NCBI RefSeq assembly: GCF_024397895.1
Contig: NZ_CP073346.1
Location: 1,798,001 to 1,862,000 of the forward strand
Source: Pseudomonas benzenivorans
GTDB lineage: Bacteria > Pseudomonadota > Gammaproteobacteria > Pseudomonadales > Pseudomonadaceae
DNA length: 64,000 nt
Direction: 5' to 3'
A program made the position numbers and the translations under genes. The notes beneath the pieces are model-generated. The model was not told the DNA's origin and ran no database searches. It saw only the letters and a program-made list of their open reading frames with translations. Positions 26,340 to 35,232 of the stretch are shown here, in pieces (position 1 is the stretch's first letter; each line of letters opens with the position of its first letter).

Positions 26340-26726
26340 ATGCTTGGCCGCTTTTCCCTGGTTAGCCTGCTGCTCGCCAGCCTGGTGATCAGCAGCGATG
26401 CCTCGGCACGCGGATCGCGGCACGATGCCGCGGTCGCCGGGGCGCTGGTCGGCGCGGTGATCGGCGGGGTGATAGTCGCCAACAGCCGCTACGAGCGCGC
26501 GCCTGTGTATGTCGAGATAGGTCCGCCGCCGCCCCGGGTGATCTACTACGAACCCTATCGGGGCTACTACTCGCCGCCGCGGGCGTACTACCACGCCTAC
26601 CCACGGGTGGTCGAACCGGGCCACGGCTACAAGCCGCGCTTCCACAAGCATCACCACCGGCATCACCACAAGCACCACCATCGCCGTCATCACCGCCACG
26701 GCGGCTACTACGGCTCGCGCTGGTAG
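26340..26726 (+). CDS. Exported His/Tyr-rich protein with glycine-zipper-like segment (128 aa)
   Basis: A signal peptide (about 1-24, ending ASA) is followed by an [17 protein letters not shown] segment that resembles a glycine-zipper membrane motif, then a Pro/Tyr-rich stretch and a striking His-rich tail ([18 protein letters not shown]). The tail suggests binding of nickel, zinc or copper in the periplasm or outer membrane. AAGGAGG lies seven bases before the ATG. The motif GGAGG-TT-CCTCC at 26329-26340 is palindromic, so the ribosome-binding site may be hidden in a small hairpin. Function unproven. Confidence 0.8.
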   Translation: MLGRFSLVSLLLASLVISSDASARGSRHDAAVAGALVGAVIGGVIVANSRYERAPVYVEIGPPPPRVIYYEPYRGYYSPPRAYYHAYPRVVEPGHGYKPRFHKHHHRHHHKHHHRRHHRHGGYYGSRW

Positions 26727-26839
26727 GCTCACCGCGCGGCGCCCTCGTCTATCCCGAGGGCGCGAGCGCGGGCGGCCTTATCGCCGCTAAACCCTATACA
26801 CTGTGCGGCTTTCAGCCTATTGCCCTGCGAGGAGCCTCA

Positions 26840-27184
26840 GTGAGCACCCTGCCACCCTGCCCGAAATGTCAGTCCGCCTACACCTACGAAGACGGCCAGC
26901 TGCTGGTCTGCCCGGAATGCGCCCATGAATGGTCCGCCAGCGCCGAGGCGCCGGGCGCCGGCGAAGAGGCCAAGGTGATCAGGGATGCGGTGGGCAACAC
27001 CCTGCAGGACGGCGACACCGTCAGCGTGATCAAGGACCTCAAGGTCAAGGGCTCGTCGCTGGTGGTCAAGGTCGGCACCAAGGTCAAGGGCATCCGCCTG
27101 GTCGACGGCGACCACGACATCGACTGCAAGATCGACGGCATCGGCGCGATGAAGCTCAAGTCCGAGTTCGTCAAGAAGGTCTGA
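26840..27184 (+). CDS. yjdM: YjdM/PhnA zinc-ribbon protein (114 aa)
   Basis: Small cytosolic protein of the YjdM (old name PhnA) family. An N-terminal zinc ribbon with CPKC and CPEC pairs (about 8-11 and 27-30) is followed by the conserved YjdM_C domain with [28 protein letters not shown] and VKKV at the end. The old link to phosphonate breakdown is not supported by biochemical data, so the function is open. GTG at 26840 is the start, with AGGAG about seven bases upstream. Confidence 0.92.
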   Translation: MSTLPPCPKCQSAYTYEDGQLLVCPECAHEWSASAEAPGAGEEAKVIRDAVGNTLQDGDTVSVIKDLKVKGSSLVVKVGTKVKGIRLVDGDHDIDCKIDGIGAMKLKSEFVKKV

Positions 27185-27310
27185 CAGCCGCCCATCGGGC
27201 GCTCCCGGGAGCCCGAGCAAGCCTTTGAAATTATTGAATAAAAAGGCGTCCTGTAGGCCTTTTCGGCGCCCCGAGCGGCTATCATGCGCGGCTTTTGCCC
27301 CGAGCCCCGT

Positions 27311-28036
27311 ATGCCCCGCCTGCTTGTCCTGCTATGCCTGCTGTTCACCCTCCCCGTCCACGCCGAAGCCCCGCAGTCCTTCTCCGCCGCCAAGAAGATC
27401 GCCTGGAAGCTCTATGCCCAGCAGCAGACCACCTTCTATTGTGGTTGCGCCTATGAGGGCAACCGCGTGGACCTGGCCAGTTGCGGCTACCAGCCGCGCA
27501 AGCAGCTGCGTCGCGCCCAGCGCCTGGAGTGGGAACACGTGGTCCCGGCCTGGGTGATCGGCCACCAGCGCCAGTGCTGGCAGCAGGGCGGGCGCAAGAA
27601 CTGCAGCCGCAACGATCCAGTATTCCGCGCCGCCGAAGCCGACCTGCACAACCTGGTGCCGAGCATCGGCGAGCTGAACGGCGACCGCTCCAACTACGCC
27701 CTCGGCATGCTCGGCGCCGCGCCCGACCAGTACGGCGCCTGCCCGATGCGCGTCGACTTCAAAGCCAGGACCGCCATGCCCCCGGTGCCGGCGCGCGGCG
27801 CCGCGGCGCGCATCTACCTGTACATGGCCGATCACTACCGCCTGCGCCTGTCGCGCCAGGACCGCCGCACCTACGAGGCCTGGCACCGCCAGTACCCGGT
27901 CAGCGCCTGGGAGCGCTGGCGCAACCAGCGGGTCGGCTGCGTCATGGGCCACGGCAACCCCTACGTAGGCGCCGTCGATCAGCGGGCCTGCACGCCGCAG
28001 CAGCGCGCCGGCACTTTCCATTCGTCCAACGGCTGA
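27311..28036 (+). CDS. endA: Endonuclease I (EndA/NucM-type periplasmic DNase) (241 aa)
   Basis: Secreted or periplasmic nuclease of the endonuclease I family. A signal peptide (about 1-20, LLVLLCLLFTLPVHA) is followed by the ββα-metal nuclease core: LEWEHVVPAWVIG carries the catalytic His, and DLHNLVPSIGELNGDRSN the metal-binding Asn. Six or more cysteines indicate disulfides that activate the exported form. The ATG at 27311 starts the signal peptide; an earlier in-frame ATG at 27284 would add nine residues. Likely role: degrading extracellular DNA or incoming DNA in the periplasm. Confidence 0.92.
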   Translation: MPRLLVLLCLLFTLPVHAEAPQSFSAAKKIAWKLYAQQQTTFYCGCAYEGNRVDLASCGYQPRKQLRRAQRLEWEHVVPAWVIGHQRQCWQQGGRKNCSRNDPVFRAAEADLHNLVPSIGELNGDRSNYALGMLGAAPDQYGACPMRVDFKARTAMPPVPARGAAARIYLYMADHYRLRLSRQDRRTYEAWHRQYPVSAWERWRNQRVGCVMGHGNPYVGAVDQRACTPQQRAGTFHSSNG

Positions 28037-28156
28037 CAGACGCAAATTCCTGGTCAACACTTGCCATTCGATAGCCGTACACACACACGACGGAGGGGCA
28101 TTGCCCGACAGCCGCTGACCGTGCCATGCTCCGTCGCCCAGCCAACTGGAAATTCC

Positions 28157-28894
28157 ATGCGCTATCTGCTGCTTTGCCTGCTTCTGACGCTTGGTTCCAC
28201 CTCAATGGCCGAGCCCTGGAAGGTGGTCGGTGACGAGCAGTTCGCCCCCTACAGCTTTGTTGCCGGGCCCGACACGGCGCCCCAGGGACTGGACGTCGAG
28301 CTGATCAGCACCGTGCTGCGGACCGCCGGGGTCGACTATAAGCTGCGCCTGTACCCCTGGCAGCGGGTCAAACGCATGCTCGAACAGCGCATGGTCGACA
28401 TGGCCTTCCAGTTCGCCGGCACCGCCGAGCGCCACGCCCAGTACCTGCTGGTCGGCCCGATCCGTACCGGCTCCACCGTGTTCATGACCACCCACAAGGT
28501 CCCCTTGGCCGACTGGCAGCAACTCAGCGACCTGAGCCCCTACGTCATCGGCCAGGTTCAGGGCTACGCCTATGAATCGACCTATGATCAGGCCGCCCTG
28601 AAACGTGACAGCGGCGCCCAGACCCCGCGGCAACTGGTGGCCATGCTGCTGGCCGGGCGCGTCGACCTGATCGTCGGCGACCACATCCAGCTGCTGCATT
28701 TTGCCCGCGAAATGCGGGGCGAACAGAAGCTGCGCATCCTGCCCAGTCCATTGACGCAGATGCCACGCTACGTCGCCTTCGCCAAGGACGACCAGGCGCG
28801 CGCCGAGCGCTTCGCCGCGGCGCTCGAGCGCCTGCAGAACGAAGGTCAGCTGGACGCCATCTACCAGCGCTGGGGCCTCTCCCCGCAAAGCTGA
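28157..28894 (+). CDS. Periplasmic solute-binding protein-like (SBP_bac_3) (245 aa)
   Basis: Signal peptide (about 1-18, YLLLCLLLTLGSTSMA) followed by a single SBP_bac_3 domain: WKVVGDEQFAPYSFV, GLDVELISTVLRTAGVDYKL, and FQFAGTAERHAQYLL correspond to the family's opening lobes. No transporter genes are adjacent, so it is likely a stand-alone binding protein, as often seen near signalling proteins in Pseudomonas. A diguanylate cyclase converges on it. Ligand may be an amino acid or another small molecule; not determinable here. Confidence 0.82.
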   Translation: MRYLLLCLLLTLGSTSMAEPWKVVGDEQFAPYSFVAGPDTAPQGLDVELISTVLRTAGVDYKLRLYPWQRVKRMLEQRMVDMAFQFAGTAERHAQYLLVGPIRTGSTVFMTTHKVPLADWQQLSDLSPYVIGQVQGYAYESTYDQAALKRDSGAQTPRQLVAMLLAGRVDLIVGDHIQLLHFAREMRGEQKLRILPSPLTQMPRYVAFAKDDQARAERFAAALERLQNEGQLDAIYQRWGLSPQS

Positions 28895-28923
28895 AGGCGA
28901 CGACGTCGCCCCGTACCCGCCAC

Positions 28924-30906
28924 TCAGCGCACCTCCAGTTCGAGGGTTTTCGCCTGATCGCCGCTACCGCGGATCAGCACGATCCTGGCCTGGTCGCGGC
29001 CATTCTGCTTGGCGAGATAGAGCGCGTCGTCGGCCAGTTTATACAGGCGCTCCAGGCTCAGGTCGGCGCCGGCCTGGACGCAGGCGATGCCGACCGACAC
29101 GGTCAGGCGGCAGGTCGCCCCCTGCTCCGGCACCTCGATGACCAGGTTGCGCACCGCCTCGAGCACATGCCCCGCGAAGGCTTCCACCTTAGCGCCGTCG
29201 ACCTGATCGCCGCTGGCGAACAGGGCGAACTCCTCGCCGCCGAGGCGAAAGCAGTGATCCCCAGCGCGCCGGTGCAGCCCAGCCAGGCATGCACCGAGCT
29301 GACGGATCGCCTGGTCGCCGACCCCATGGCCATAACAGTCGTTGATGAGCTTGAAGTGGTCGATGTCGAGGATTGCCAGGGTCGCCCACAGGGGCGTCGC
29401 CTGCAGGCGGACCAGGCGCGCCACTTCCAGCGGCACCACATGCAGGAACTGACGGCGGTTGTGCAGTCCCGACAGTTCGTCGGTGATCGCCAGCATGGCC
29501 AGGCGCTGGTTGGCCTGGGTCAGTGCCTCGGTGCGCGCGGCGACCTGGGCATCGAGGTCGCGGTTGGCCGCCAGCAACGCCTGACGCGAGGCCTCCAGCT
29601 CGCTCGCCGTCTCGCGAAAGCGCTTGGCCAGCAGGCCGAACTCGTCGCGGCGCCGCGGCAGTTCGCTGCCCTGCAAGGCGCTCAAGCCCTCCCCGCCGAC
29701 CTTTTCGGTCACCCGGATGAAGCGCCGCAACGGCGCCAGCACATAGCGCGCGATCAGCAGCCAGAGCACGGCGAACTCCGAGAGCAAACCGAGCAGCGCA
29801 ATCCCGAGGATGACCGTGGCGGCCGCCATCGCCTTGTTCTGCAGCAACTGCTTGGGATAGACGTTGACCAGGTACCAGTCCGGCCCGTCGATGCGGGTGT
29901 AGGCCAGGAAGGCATCCTCGGTCTCGACTACGCCGCTGCGCCGACTCTGCCCGGTGACGGCAGTGAAGATGCGCTGCAACTGCGGACGGGCTCCGTCGAT
30001 CTTCAGGGCGCCACCGGCGGCCTGAACCTCCGCCAGCAGCGGCTCGTAGGCGACCAGGCTGCCATCGGCGGCGAAGGCCAGGTTCTCGGTGCCGTCCAGG
30101 GCATCCTTGAGGGTGCGCTGCACGAACTCGTCCAGCAGGATGTCCTGGCCCAGGGTGGCCACCAGGCGGTCTCCCAGGTAGACCGGCTTGAGGCTGCTGA
30201 GCATCCACATCTTGGCGGTCGCGTCGAAATAGAAGTGGGTCCAGACCGTTTGGCGCTGGGGATTCCGCGTTTCGTTGGCGCTGGCGACGAAGATTTCGTC
30301 GGGGAAATGGGTGTCGGCCGGCACCTGATGCAGATAGGGCACGCCGATGAACTCACCAAGCAGCAGGTTTTCCGGCGCCGACAGGAAATAATTGATGTAT
30401 TGGCCGGTGGCGGTCCAGGCGCTGCCGTACCAGTCCAGCAGCCCGGCCATCAGGGCCGCGCGGTGGCGCAACTCGGGCGTCAGCTCGACGTCGCGTCCGA
30501 TGAAGCCGGTGAAGCCGCGATGCTGCAAGCCGTCCTTGAACACCAGGCCGTCGTACCAGCCGCGCCGGGTGCGCCAGGTGCCGTCGGGCCAGGGCTCGAA
30601 GTAGTCATCGAACAGCGCGGTGCCGGTCGCCAGCGGCACCGCTTGCAGTTGCTCGAGCAAGGCCTGCTCCACCGCCTGATGGTGGCGTTCGGTCTGCAGG
30701 AACTGCTCCGAGTCACGCCGGCCGCGCTCGGCGATGAACTGCTCGAGCTGCTCGATCACGCCCTCCTCGAGCATGCCCGCCACATGGTAATAGCTGGCCA
30801 CGCACAGTAGCGCGGCGATCACCAGGCTGCGCAGGGCACCGCGCACGATGATCTGGGTTCGCAGGGAGGTTCGCGCGGGCTCAGCAGCGGCTTTGTCGAC
30901 GGTCAT
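28924..30906 (-). CDS. Membrane diguanylate cyclase with periplasmic Cache sensor (660 aa)
   Basis: Predicted diguanylate cyclase. TM1 (about 22-42), a periplasmic dCache-type sensor (about 45-355, with WTHFYFDATAKMWMLSSLKPVYLGDRLVATLGQDI), TM2 (about 360-385), HAMP and a short coiled coil lead into the GGDEF domain with intact GGEEF in FRLGGEEFALF. The inhibitory-site RxxD motif is not obvious. It could sense a small ligand outside the membrane and raise c-di-GMP. The sensor resembles that of the hybrid kinase at 5377-8316, which also has a dCache-like region with a similar 'W-TD/HVY(L/F)D-A' motif. Confidence 0.9.
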   Translation of the reverse strand: MTVDKAAAEPARTSLRTQIIVRGALRSLVIAALLCVASYYHVAGMLEEGVIEQLEQFIAERGRRDSEQFLQTERHHQAVEQALLEQLQAVPLATGTALFDDYFEPWPDGTWRTRRGWYDGLVFKDGLQHRGFTGFIGRDVELTPELRHRAALMAGLLDWYGSAWTATGQYINYFLSAPENLLLGEFIGVPYLHQVPADTHFPDEIFVASANETRNPQRQTVWTHFYFDATAKMWMLSSLKPVYLGDRLVATLGQDILLDEFVQRTLKDALDGTENLAFAADGSLVAYEPLLAEVQAAGGALKIDGARPQLQRIFTAVTGQSRRSGVVETEDAFLAYTRIDGPDWYLVNVYPKQLLQNKAMAAATVILGIALLGLLSEFAVLWLLIARYVLAPLRRFIRVTEKVGGEGLSALQGSELPRRRDEFGLLAKRFRETASELEASRQALLAANRDLDAQVAARTEALTQANQRLAMLAITDELSGLHNRRQFLHVVPLEVARLVRLQATPLWATLAILDIDHFKLINDCYGHGVGDQAIRQLGACLAGLHRRAGDHCFRLGGEEFALFASGDQVDGAKVEAFAGHVLEAVRNLVIEVPEQGATCRLTVSVGIACVQAGADLSLERLYKLADDALYLAKQNGRDQARIVLIRGSGDQAKTLELEVR

Positions 30907-31216
30907 CGCGGTGTCTCGACTGCAGTCACAGGTTCGGATCGCCCTCGATGCCGGCGCAACAGACGCAGGCGGAAATCCAGTGGCGGGCAGCAGTTCGGTT
31001 GTTACGGGCCCGTCGAGATGCGCCGACGACGCAGGGCGCGGACGCCTGTCGTCCCTGCAGGCAGTTAGCCATCAAGCAGGTGGGGCGCGCAAGCCCCGCC
31101 GGCCGGGCCGATCAAGCGTTCGCCGAACCAGCCGACCAGGTGCACGTCCTGCCCGGGCCTGGCGCCACGCCGGCATCCGCAGTATGGTCGAGACACCTTC
31201 AGATCAAGGACGAGCC
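30907..31216. other. Intergenic region between divergent genes (310 bp)
   Basis: Holds the promoters of the diguanylate cyclase and the NYN-domain gene. A plus-strand open frame crosses it but lacks a ribosome-binding site. I see no strong repeats. Confidence 0.5.
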
Positions 31217-32023
31217 ATGGCCGCCAAACCCAGCGCAACCCAGCAACAGAAGCTGCTCGCCGTACTGATCGACGCCGACAACGCCTCGGCCGCCATCGTC
31301 GAGGGCCTGTTCGAGGAAATCGCCAAGTTCGGCGTGGCCAGCGTCAAGCGTATCTATGGCGACTGGACCCAGCCCAACCTGGGCAAGTGGAAGCAGGTGC
31401 TGCTCGACCACAGCATCCAGCCGATCCAGCAGTTCGCCTACACCCGCGGCAAGAACGCCACCGACAGCGCGTTGATCATCGACGCCATGGACCTGCTCTA
31501 CACCCGGCGTTTCGATGGCTTCTGCCTGGTCTCCAGCGACAGCGACTTCACCCGCCTGGCCGCCCGCCTGCGCGAGGAGGGCCTGACCGTATACGGCTTC
31601 GGCGAGGAGAAGACGCCCTCGCCCTTCGTCTCGGCCTGCGACAAGTTCATCTACACCGAGATCCTCCGCGCCGATGCCGACGAGCCGGCCGAAGGCACCG
31701 ACAAGGCGCCGGCACCTGCCAGCGATGGCCCGGGCGCCGCGCCGGCCAAGGCGGCGACCAAGAAGAAGCCGCAGCGGGTGCCGGTGGACTTTATCGCCAA
31801 GCTGATCGACGACATCGACGACGAGGACGGCTGGGTCGAACTGGGCGTGCTCGGGCAGAACATCAGCAAGCTGCGCCCGGCCTTCGACGCGCGGCTGTAC
31901 GGTTTCAAGAAGCTCAGCGAGCTGATCAAGGGCCAGGCCAAGCGCTTCGAACTGCAGGTGCGCGGCAGCAGTGCGACCGGCGGCGAGGCGCTGTATGTGC
32001 GCAATCGCAAGGCGGGGAAATAA
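31217..32023 (+). CDS. NYN-domain ribonuclease-like protein with OST-HTH/LOTUS tail (268 aa)
   Basis: N-terminal NYN (PIN-like) domain: AVLIDADNAS carries the first conserved Asp pair, ATDSALIIDAMDLLY and LVSSDSDFTRLA the later acidic residues, making a plausible metal-dependent ribonuclease centre. A Lys/Ala/Pro linker (about 155-185) joins a C-terminal OST-HTH/LOTUS domain (about 190-262, DGWVELGVLGQNISKLRPAF), an RNA-binding fold. AAGGA lies seven bases before the ATG. Such NYN-LOTUS proteins are common in proteobacteria and may act in RNA turnover; no substrate is known. Confidence 0.88.
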   Translation: MAAKPSATQQQKLLAVLIDADNASAAIVEGLFEEIAKFGVASVKRIYGDWTQPNLGKWKQVLLDHSIQPIQQFAYTRGKNATDSALIIDAMDLLYTRRFDGFCLVSSDSDFTRLAARLREEGLTVYGFGEEKTPSPFVSACDKFIYTEILRADADEPAEGTDKAPAPASDGPGAAPAKAATKKKPQRVPVDFIAKLIDDIDDEDGWVELGVLGQNISKLRPAFDARLYGFKKLSELIKGQAKRFELQVRGSSATGGEALYVRNRKAGK

Positions 32024-32067
32024 CGCGAGGCACGGCGGCCAGCCGGTCGACCAGGCCCCGCGGCCGA

Positions 32068-32106
32068 ACACAAAAAAGGCCAGTCTCCGACTGGCCTTTT
32101 TTGTGT
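32068..32106. terminator. Bidirectional terminator between the NYN gene and leuD
   Basis: A perfect inverted repeat: ACACAAAAAAGGCCAGTC, loop TCC, GACTGGCCTTTTTTGTGT. A-tract on one side and T-tract on the other let it work in both directions between two convergent genes. The same GGCCAGTC core recurs in the terminator at 46053-46082. Confidence 0.92.
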
Positions 32107-32118
32107 GGCGGGGAGCGA

Positions 32119-32772
32119 TCAGGCCGGCGCCTGGCCGGCGAAGACCCAGGGTTCGGCCGCCTGGCGGGCGCTCTCGAAGTCGCGAATGCGCTCGGCGTGC
32201 TGCAGGGTCAGGCCGATGTTGTCGATGCCGTCGAGCAGGCAATGCTTGCGGAAGGGCTCGACCTCGAAGCGCAGCTGCCGGCCATCCGGCAGGCTGACGC
32301 TTTGCTCGCGCAAATCGACCGCCAACCGGTAGCCCTCGGTGGCCCCCACCGCGGCGAACAGCGCCTCCACCTCGGCAGGCGGCAGGACGATCGGCAGCAG
32401 GCCGTTCTTGAAGCAGTTGTTGAAGAAGATGTCGGCGAAGCTCGGCCCGATCAGCACCCGTATGCCGAAGTCTTCCAGTGCCCAGGGCGCATGCTCACGG
32501 CTCGAACCGCAACCGAAGTTGTCTCGGCACAGCAGGATGCCGGCGCCCTGGTAGCGCGGCTGGTTGAGGACGAAGTCCGGATTCAGCGGACGCGTCGCGC
32601 AATCCTGGTCCGGCTGGCCCTCGTCGAGGTAGCGCCAGGTGTCGAACAGATTCGGGCCGAAGCCGCTGCGCCGAATGGACTTGAGAAACTGCTTGGGCAG
32701 GATGGCATCGGTGTCGACGTTGACGCGGTCGATCGGTGCCACCAGGGCCTCGAACTGGGTAAAGGCTTGCAT
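32119..32772 (-). CDS. leuD: LeuD-type small subunit of a hydro-lyase, catabolic paralogue (217 aa)
   Basis: Aconitase-superfamily swivel subunit like isopropylmalate isomerase Leu[30 protein letters not shown] motif ([14 protein letters not shown] at about 84-97) and [17 protein letters not shown] are all present. It follows the LeuC-like gene by 19 bases. No leuB is nearby. Instead the pair is the distal part of a cluster with a CoA-transferase and an HMG-CoA-lyase-like enzyme, so I infer that the pair hydrates citraconate to D-citramalate, a known side or main activity of this enzyme type. The alternative is that these are the leucine pathway genes. Confidence 0.85.
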   Translation of the reverse strand: MQAFTQFEALVAPIDRVNVDTDAILPKQFLKSIRRSGFGPNLFDTWRYLDEGQPDQDCATRPLNPDFVLNQPRYQGAGILLCRDNFGCGSSREHAPWALEDFGIRVLIGPSFADIFFNNCFKNGLLPIVLPPAEVEALFAAVGATEGYRLAVDLREQSVSLPDGRQLRFEVEPFRKHCLLDGIDNIGLTLQHAERIRDFESARQAAEPWVFAGQAPA

Positions 32773-32791
32773 GGGGAGATCCTCGCAGGGT

Positions 32792-34195
32792 TCAGAGCTG
32801 ACTGACGTCGACGAAATGGCCGGCCACGGCGGCGGCCGCGGCCATGGCCGGGCTCACCAGGTGGGTGCGGCCGCCGGCCCCCTGGCGGCCCTCGAAGTTG
32901 CGGTTCGAGGTCGAGGCGCAACGCTCACCGGCACCCAGCCGGTCGTCGTTCATGCCCAGGCACATGGAGCAGCCCGGCTCGCGCCACTCGAAACCGGCCT
33001 CGATGAAGACCCGATCCAGCCCCTCGGCCTCGGCCTGCGCCTTGACCAGACCGGAGCCCGGCACCGCCAGGGCCAGCGTGATGTTCGGCGCCACCTTGCG
33101 CCCGCGCAGCACCTCGGCGGCGATGCGCAGGTCCTCGATGCGCGCATTGGTGCAGGAGCCGATGAAGACCTTGTCCAGGCGGATGTCGGCGATCGCCGTG
33201 TGCGGCTGCAGGCCCATGTAGTCGAGGGCGTGCCTGAGGTTCTGCGCCTTGGCCGGATCGGGATGCTGGGCCGGGTCCGGCACCCGACCGTCGATGCTCG
33301 CGACCATCTCCGGCGAGGTGCCCCAGGTGACGTGGGGACGGACGACGGCCGCATCGAGCTCGATTTCCTGATCGAAGTGCGCCCCGGCATCGCTGCGCAG
33401 GGTGCGCCAGAACGCCACCGCGCGATCCCAGTCCGCACCGCGCGGCGCCATCGGCCGGCCATGCAGGTAGTCGATGGTCTTGTCGTCGACCGCCACCAGG
33501 CCGACCCGCGCGCCGGCCTCGATGGCCATGTTGCACAGGGTCATGCGCGCCTCCATCGACAGCGCCGCCACCGTGCGGCCGGTGAACTCGATGGCATGGC
33601 CGGTGCCGCCGGCCGTGCCGATCCGGCCGATCAGCGCCAGGGCCAGGTCCTTGGAGCTGACGCCGCGAGCCAGCTCGCCCTCGATGTTCACGCGCATGGT
33701 CTTGATCGGCGCCACCTGCAGACACTGGGTGGCCAGCACGTGCTCGATTTCCGAGGTGCCGATGCCGAAGGCCAGCGCGGCGAAGGCGCCGTGGGTGCTG
33801 GTGTGGGAGTCGCCGCAGACGATGGTCATGCCCGGCAGGGTCGCGCCCTGCTCGGGGCCGACCACGTGGAGGATGCCCTGGCGATGGTCGTGCATGCCGT
33901 ACTGGGTGATCTTCAGGTCGCTGCAGTTGCGCTCCAGGGTCTCGACCTGCAGGCGCGCGACCGGGTCGGCGATGCCCATCAGGCGAACAGTGGTCGGTAC
34001 ATTGTGGTCGGCGGTGGCCAGGACCGACTGCGTCCGCCAGGGGGTGCGCCCGGCCTGGCGCAGGCCCTCGAAGGCCTGGGGACTGGTGACCTCATTGACC
34101 AGGTGGCGATCGATATAGAGCAGGGCCAGGCCATCGGCCTCCTGGTGCACGATGTGGCTCTGCCACAACTTCTCGAACAGGGTTTTCGCGGTCAT
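32792..34195 (-). CDS. leuC: LeuC-type large subunit of a hydro-lyase, catabolic paralogue (467 aa)
   Basis: [4Fe-4S] aconitase-superfamily large subunit. Cluster cysteines are visible in [13 protein letters not shown] and [52 protein letters not shown] and [22 protein letters not shown] are canonical. Full length for LeuC. It is co-directional with the lyase gene upstream (76 bases) and leuD downstream. Leucine-pathway LeuC versus citraconate hydratase (D-citramalate hydro-lyase) cannot be told apart by motif. The gene neighbourhood favours the latter. Confidence 0.87.
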   Translation of the reverse strand: MTAKTLFEKLWQSHIVHQEADGLALLYIDRHLVNEVTSPQAFEGLRQAGRTPWRTQSVLATADHNVPTTVRLMGIADPVARLQVETLERNCSDLKITQYGMHDHRQGILHVVGPEQGATLPGMTIVCGDSHTSTHGAFAALAFGIGTSEIEHVLATQCLQVAPIKTMRVNIEGELARGVSSKDLALALIGRIGTAGGTGHAIEFTGRTVAALSMEARMTLCNMAIEAGARVGLVAVDDKTIDYLHGRPMAPRGADWDRAVAFWRTLRSDAGAHFDQEIELDAAVVRPHVTWGTSPEMVASIDGRVPDPAQHPDPAKAQNLRHALDYMGLQPHTAIADIRLDKVFIGSCTNARIEDLRIAAEVLRGRKVAPNITLALAVPGSGLVKAQAEAEGLDRVFIEAGFEWREPGCSMCLGMNDDRLGAGERCASTSNRNFEGRQGAGGRTHLVSPAMAAAAAVAGHFVDVSQL

Positions 34196-34271
34196 CGCGC
34201 TTTCCTTCTTACGGATCAGTTTACGGATCAGTGGCGACCCCGGGACAGGGTCTAGACGGGGCGAGGGGCGC

Positions 34272-35210
34272 TCAGGCGGCGACGCGGCGCTCGCGCAGTT
34301 CGGCGCGCTTGCCGGCGCGCATCACCTGCCCCGGCACCTCGTGACCGAGCAGCTCAGGCAGGCCCCGGGCCAGGCCCAGCAGGGCATCGAGATCGACCCC
34401 GGTGGCGATGCCGCAGGACTCGAACATGTGCACCAGGTCTTCGGTGCAGATGTTGCCGGTGGCGCCCGGGGCGAAGGGGCAGCCGCCAATGCCGCCGAGC
34501 GAGGCGTCCAGGCTGGTGACCCCGGCGTCGACCGCCGCCAGCGCGTTGGCCAGGCCCATGCCGCGGGTGTTGTGGAAGTGCAGGGTCAGGGGCACGCCGG
34601 GGAAGGTCTCGATAAAGCGGCGACACAGCTGGGCGACCTGCAGCGGGTGGGCCATGCCGGTGGTATCGGCCAAGGTCACGCTGTGCATGCCCAGGCCCAG
34701 GTACTGCTCGGCGGCCCAGATAACCCGGTCCACCGCCTGATCGCCCTCGAAGGGGCAGCCGAAGGCGGTGGCGAGAGTGCCGTTGACCTGGGTCCGGCCG
34801 CCGCGCACCACGTCCATGACCTGGGCGAACTGCTCCAGCGACTGCTCGCAGGTCATGCGCATGTTGGCCAGGTTATGGCTCTCGCCGATGGACATCACCA
34901 GGTTGATCTCGTCGACGTCGCAGGCCAGCGCCCGCTCGCAGCCCCGCACATTGGGCACCAGCGCGACATAGGTCACCCGTGGATGGCGGGCGATACCACG
35001 CATCACCTCCTCGGCGTCGCGCAGGTTGGGGATGGCCTTGGGCGAGACGAAGGAGGTGACCTCGATCTTCGCCAGGCCGCTCTGCGACAGGCGGTCGATC
35101 AGGGCGATCTTGTCCGGCGTCGGCACGAAACGCGCCTCGCCCTGGAAGCCGTCGCGCACGGCCACTTCGTTGATGAACAGGCGCGCGGGGGCATTGGCTA
35201 GCAGACTCAT
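34272..35210 (-). CDS. HMG-CoA-lyase-family aldolase, candidate (R)-citramalyl-CoA lyase (312 aa)
   Basis: TIM-barrel lyase of the HMGL-like family. Visible marks: [13 protein letters not shown] (substrate-binding RDG near 19-21), the metal-binding HFHNTRGMG near residue 212, and [15 protein letters not shown] near 245, the HMG-CoA lyase signature with its active Cys. ATG 35210 has GGAG seven bases upstream and avoids an upstream extension. The CoA-transferase gene ends 22 bases before it. In Chloroflexus the (R)-citramalyl-CoA lyase is a member of this family, which supports cleavage of citramalyl-CoA to pyruvate and acetyl-CoA here. HMG-CoA itself (leucine breakdown) is the alternative. Confidence 0.87.
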   Translation of the reverse strand: MSLLANAPARLFINEVAVRDGFQGEARFVPTPDKIALIDRLSQSGLAKIEVTSFVSPKAIPNLRDAEEVMRGIARHPRVTYVALVPNVRGCERALACDVDEINLVMSIGESHNLANMRMTCEQSLEQFAQVMDVVRGGRTQVNGTLATAFGCPFEGDQAVDRVIWAAEQYLGLGMHSVTLADTTGMAHPLQVAQLCRRFIETFPGVPLTLHFHNTRGMGLANALAAVDAGVTSLDASLGGIGGCPFAPGATGNICTEDLVHMFESCGIATGVDLDALLGLARGLPELLGHEVPGQVMRAGKRAELRERRVAA

Positions 35211-35232
35211 GCGGTTCTCCTGAGGGATGTAT

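Noticed and set aside
32119..34195. Leucine biosynthesis leuCD operon
   Set aside because: Not ruled out enzymatically, but no leuB or leuA is adjacent and the operon partners are CoA-transferase and lyase, so a catabolic role was preferred.
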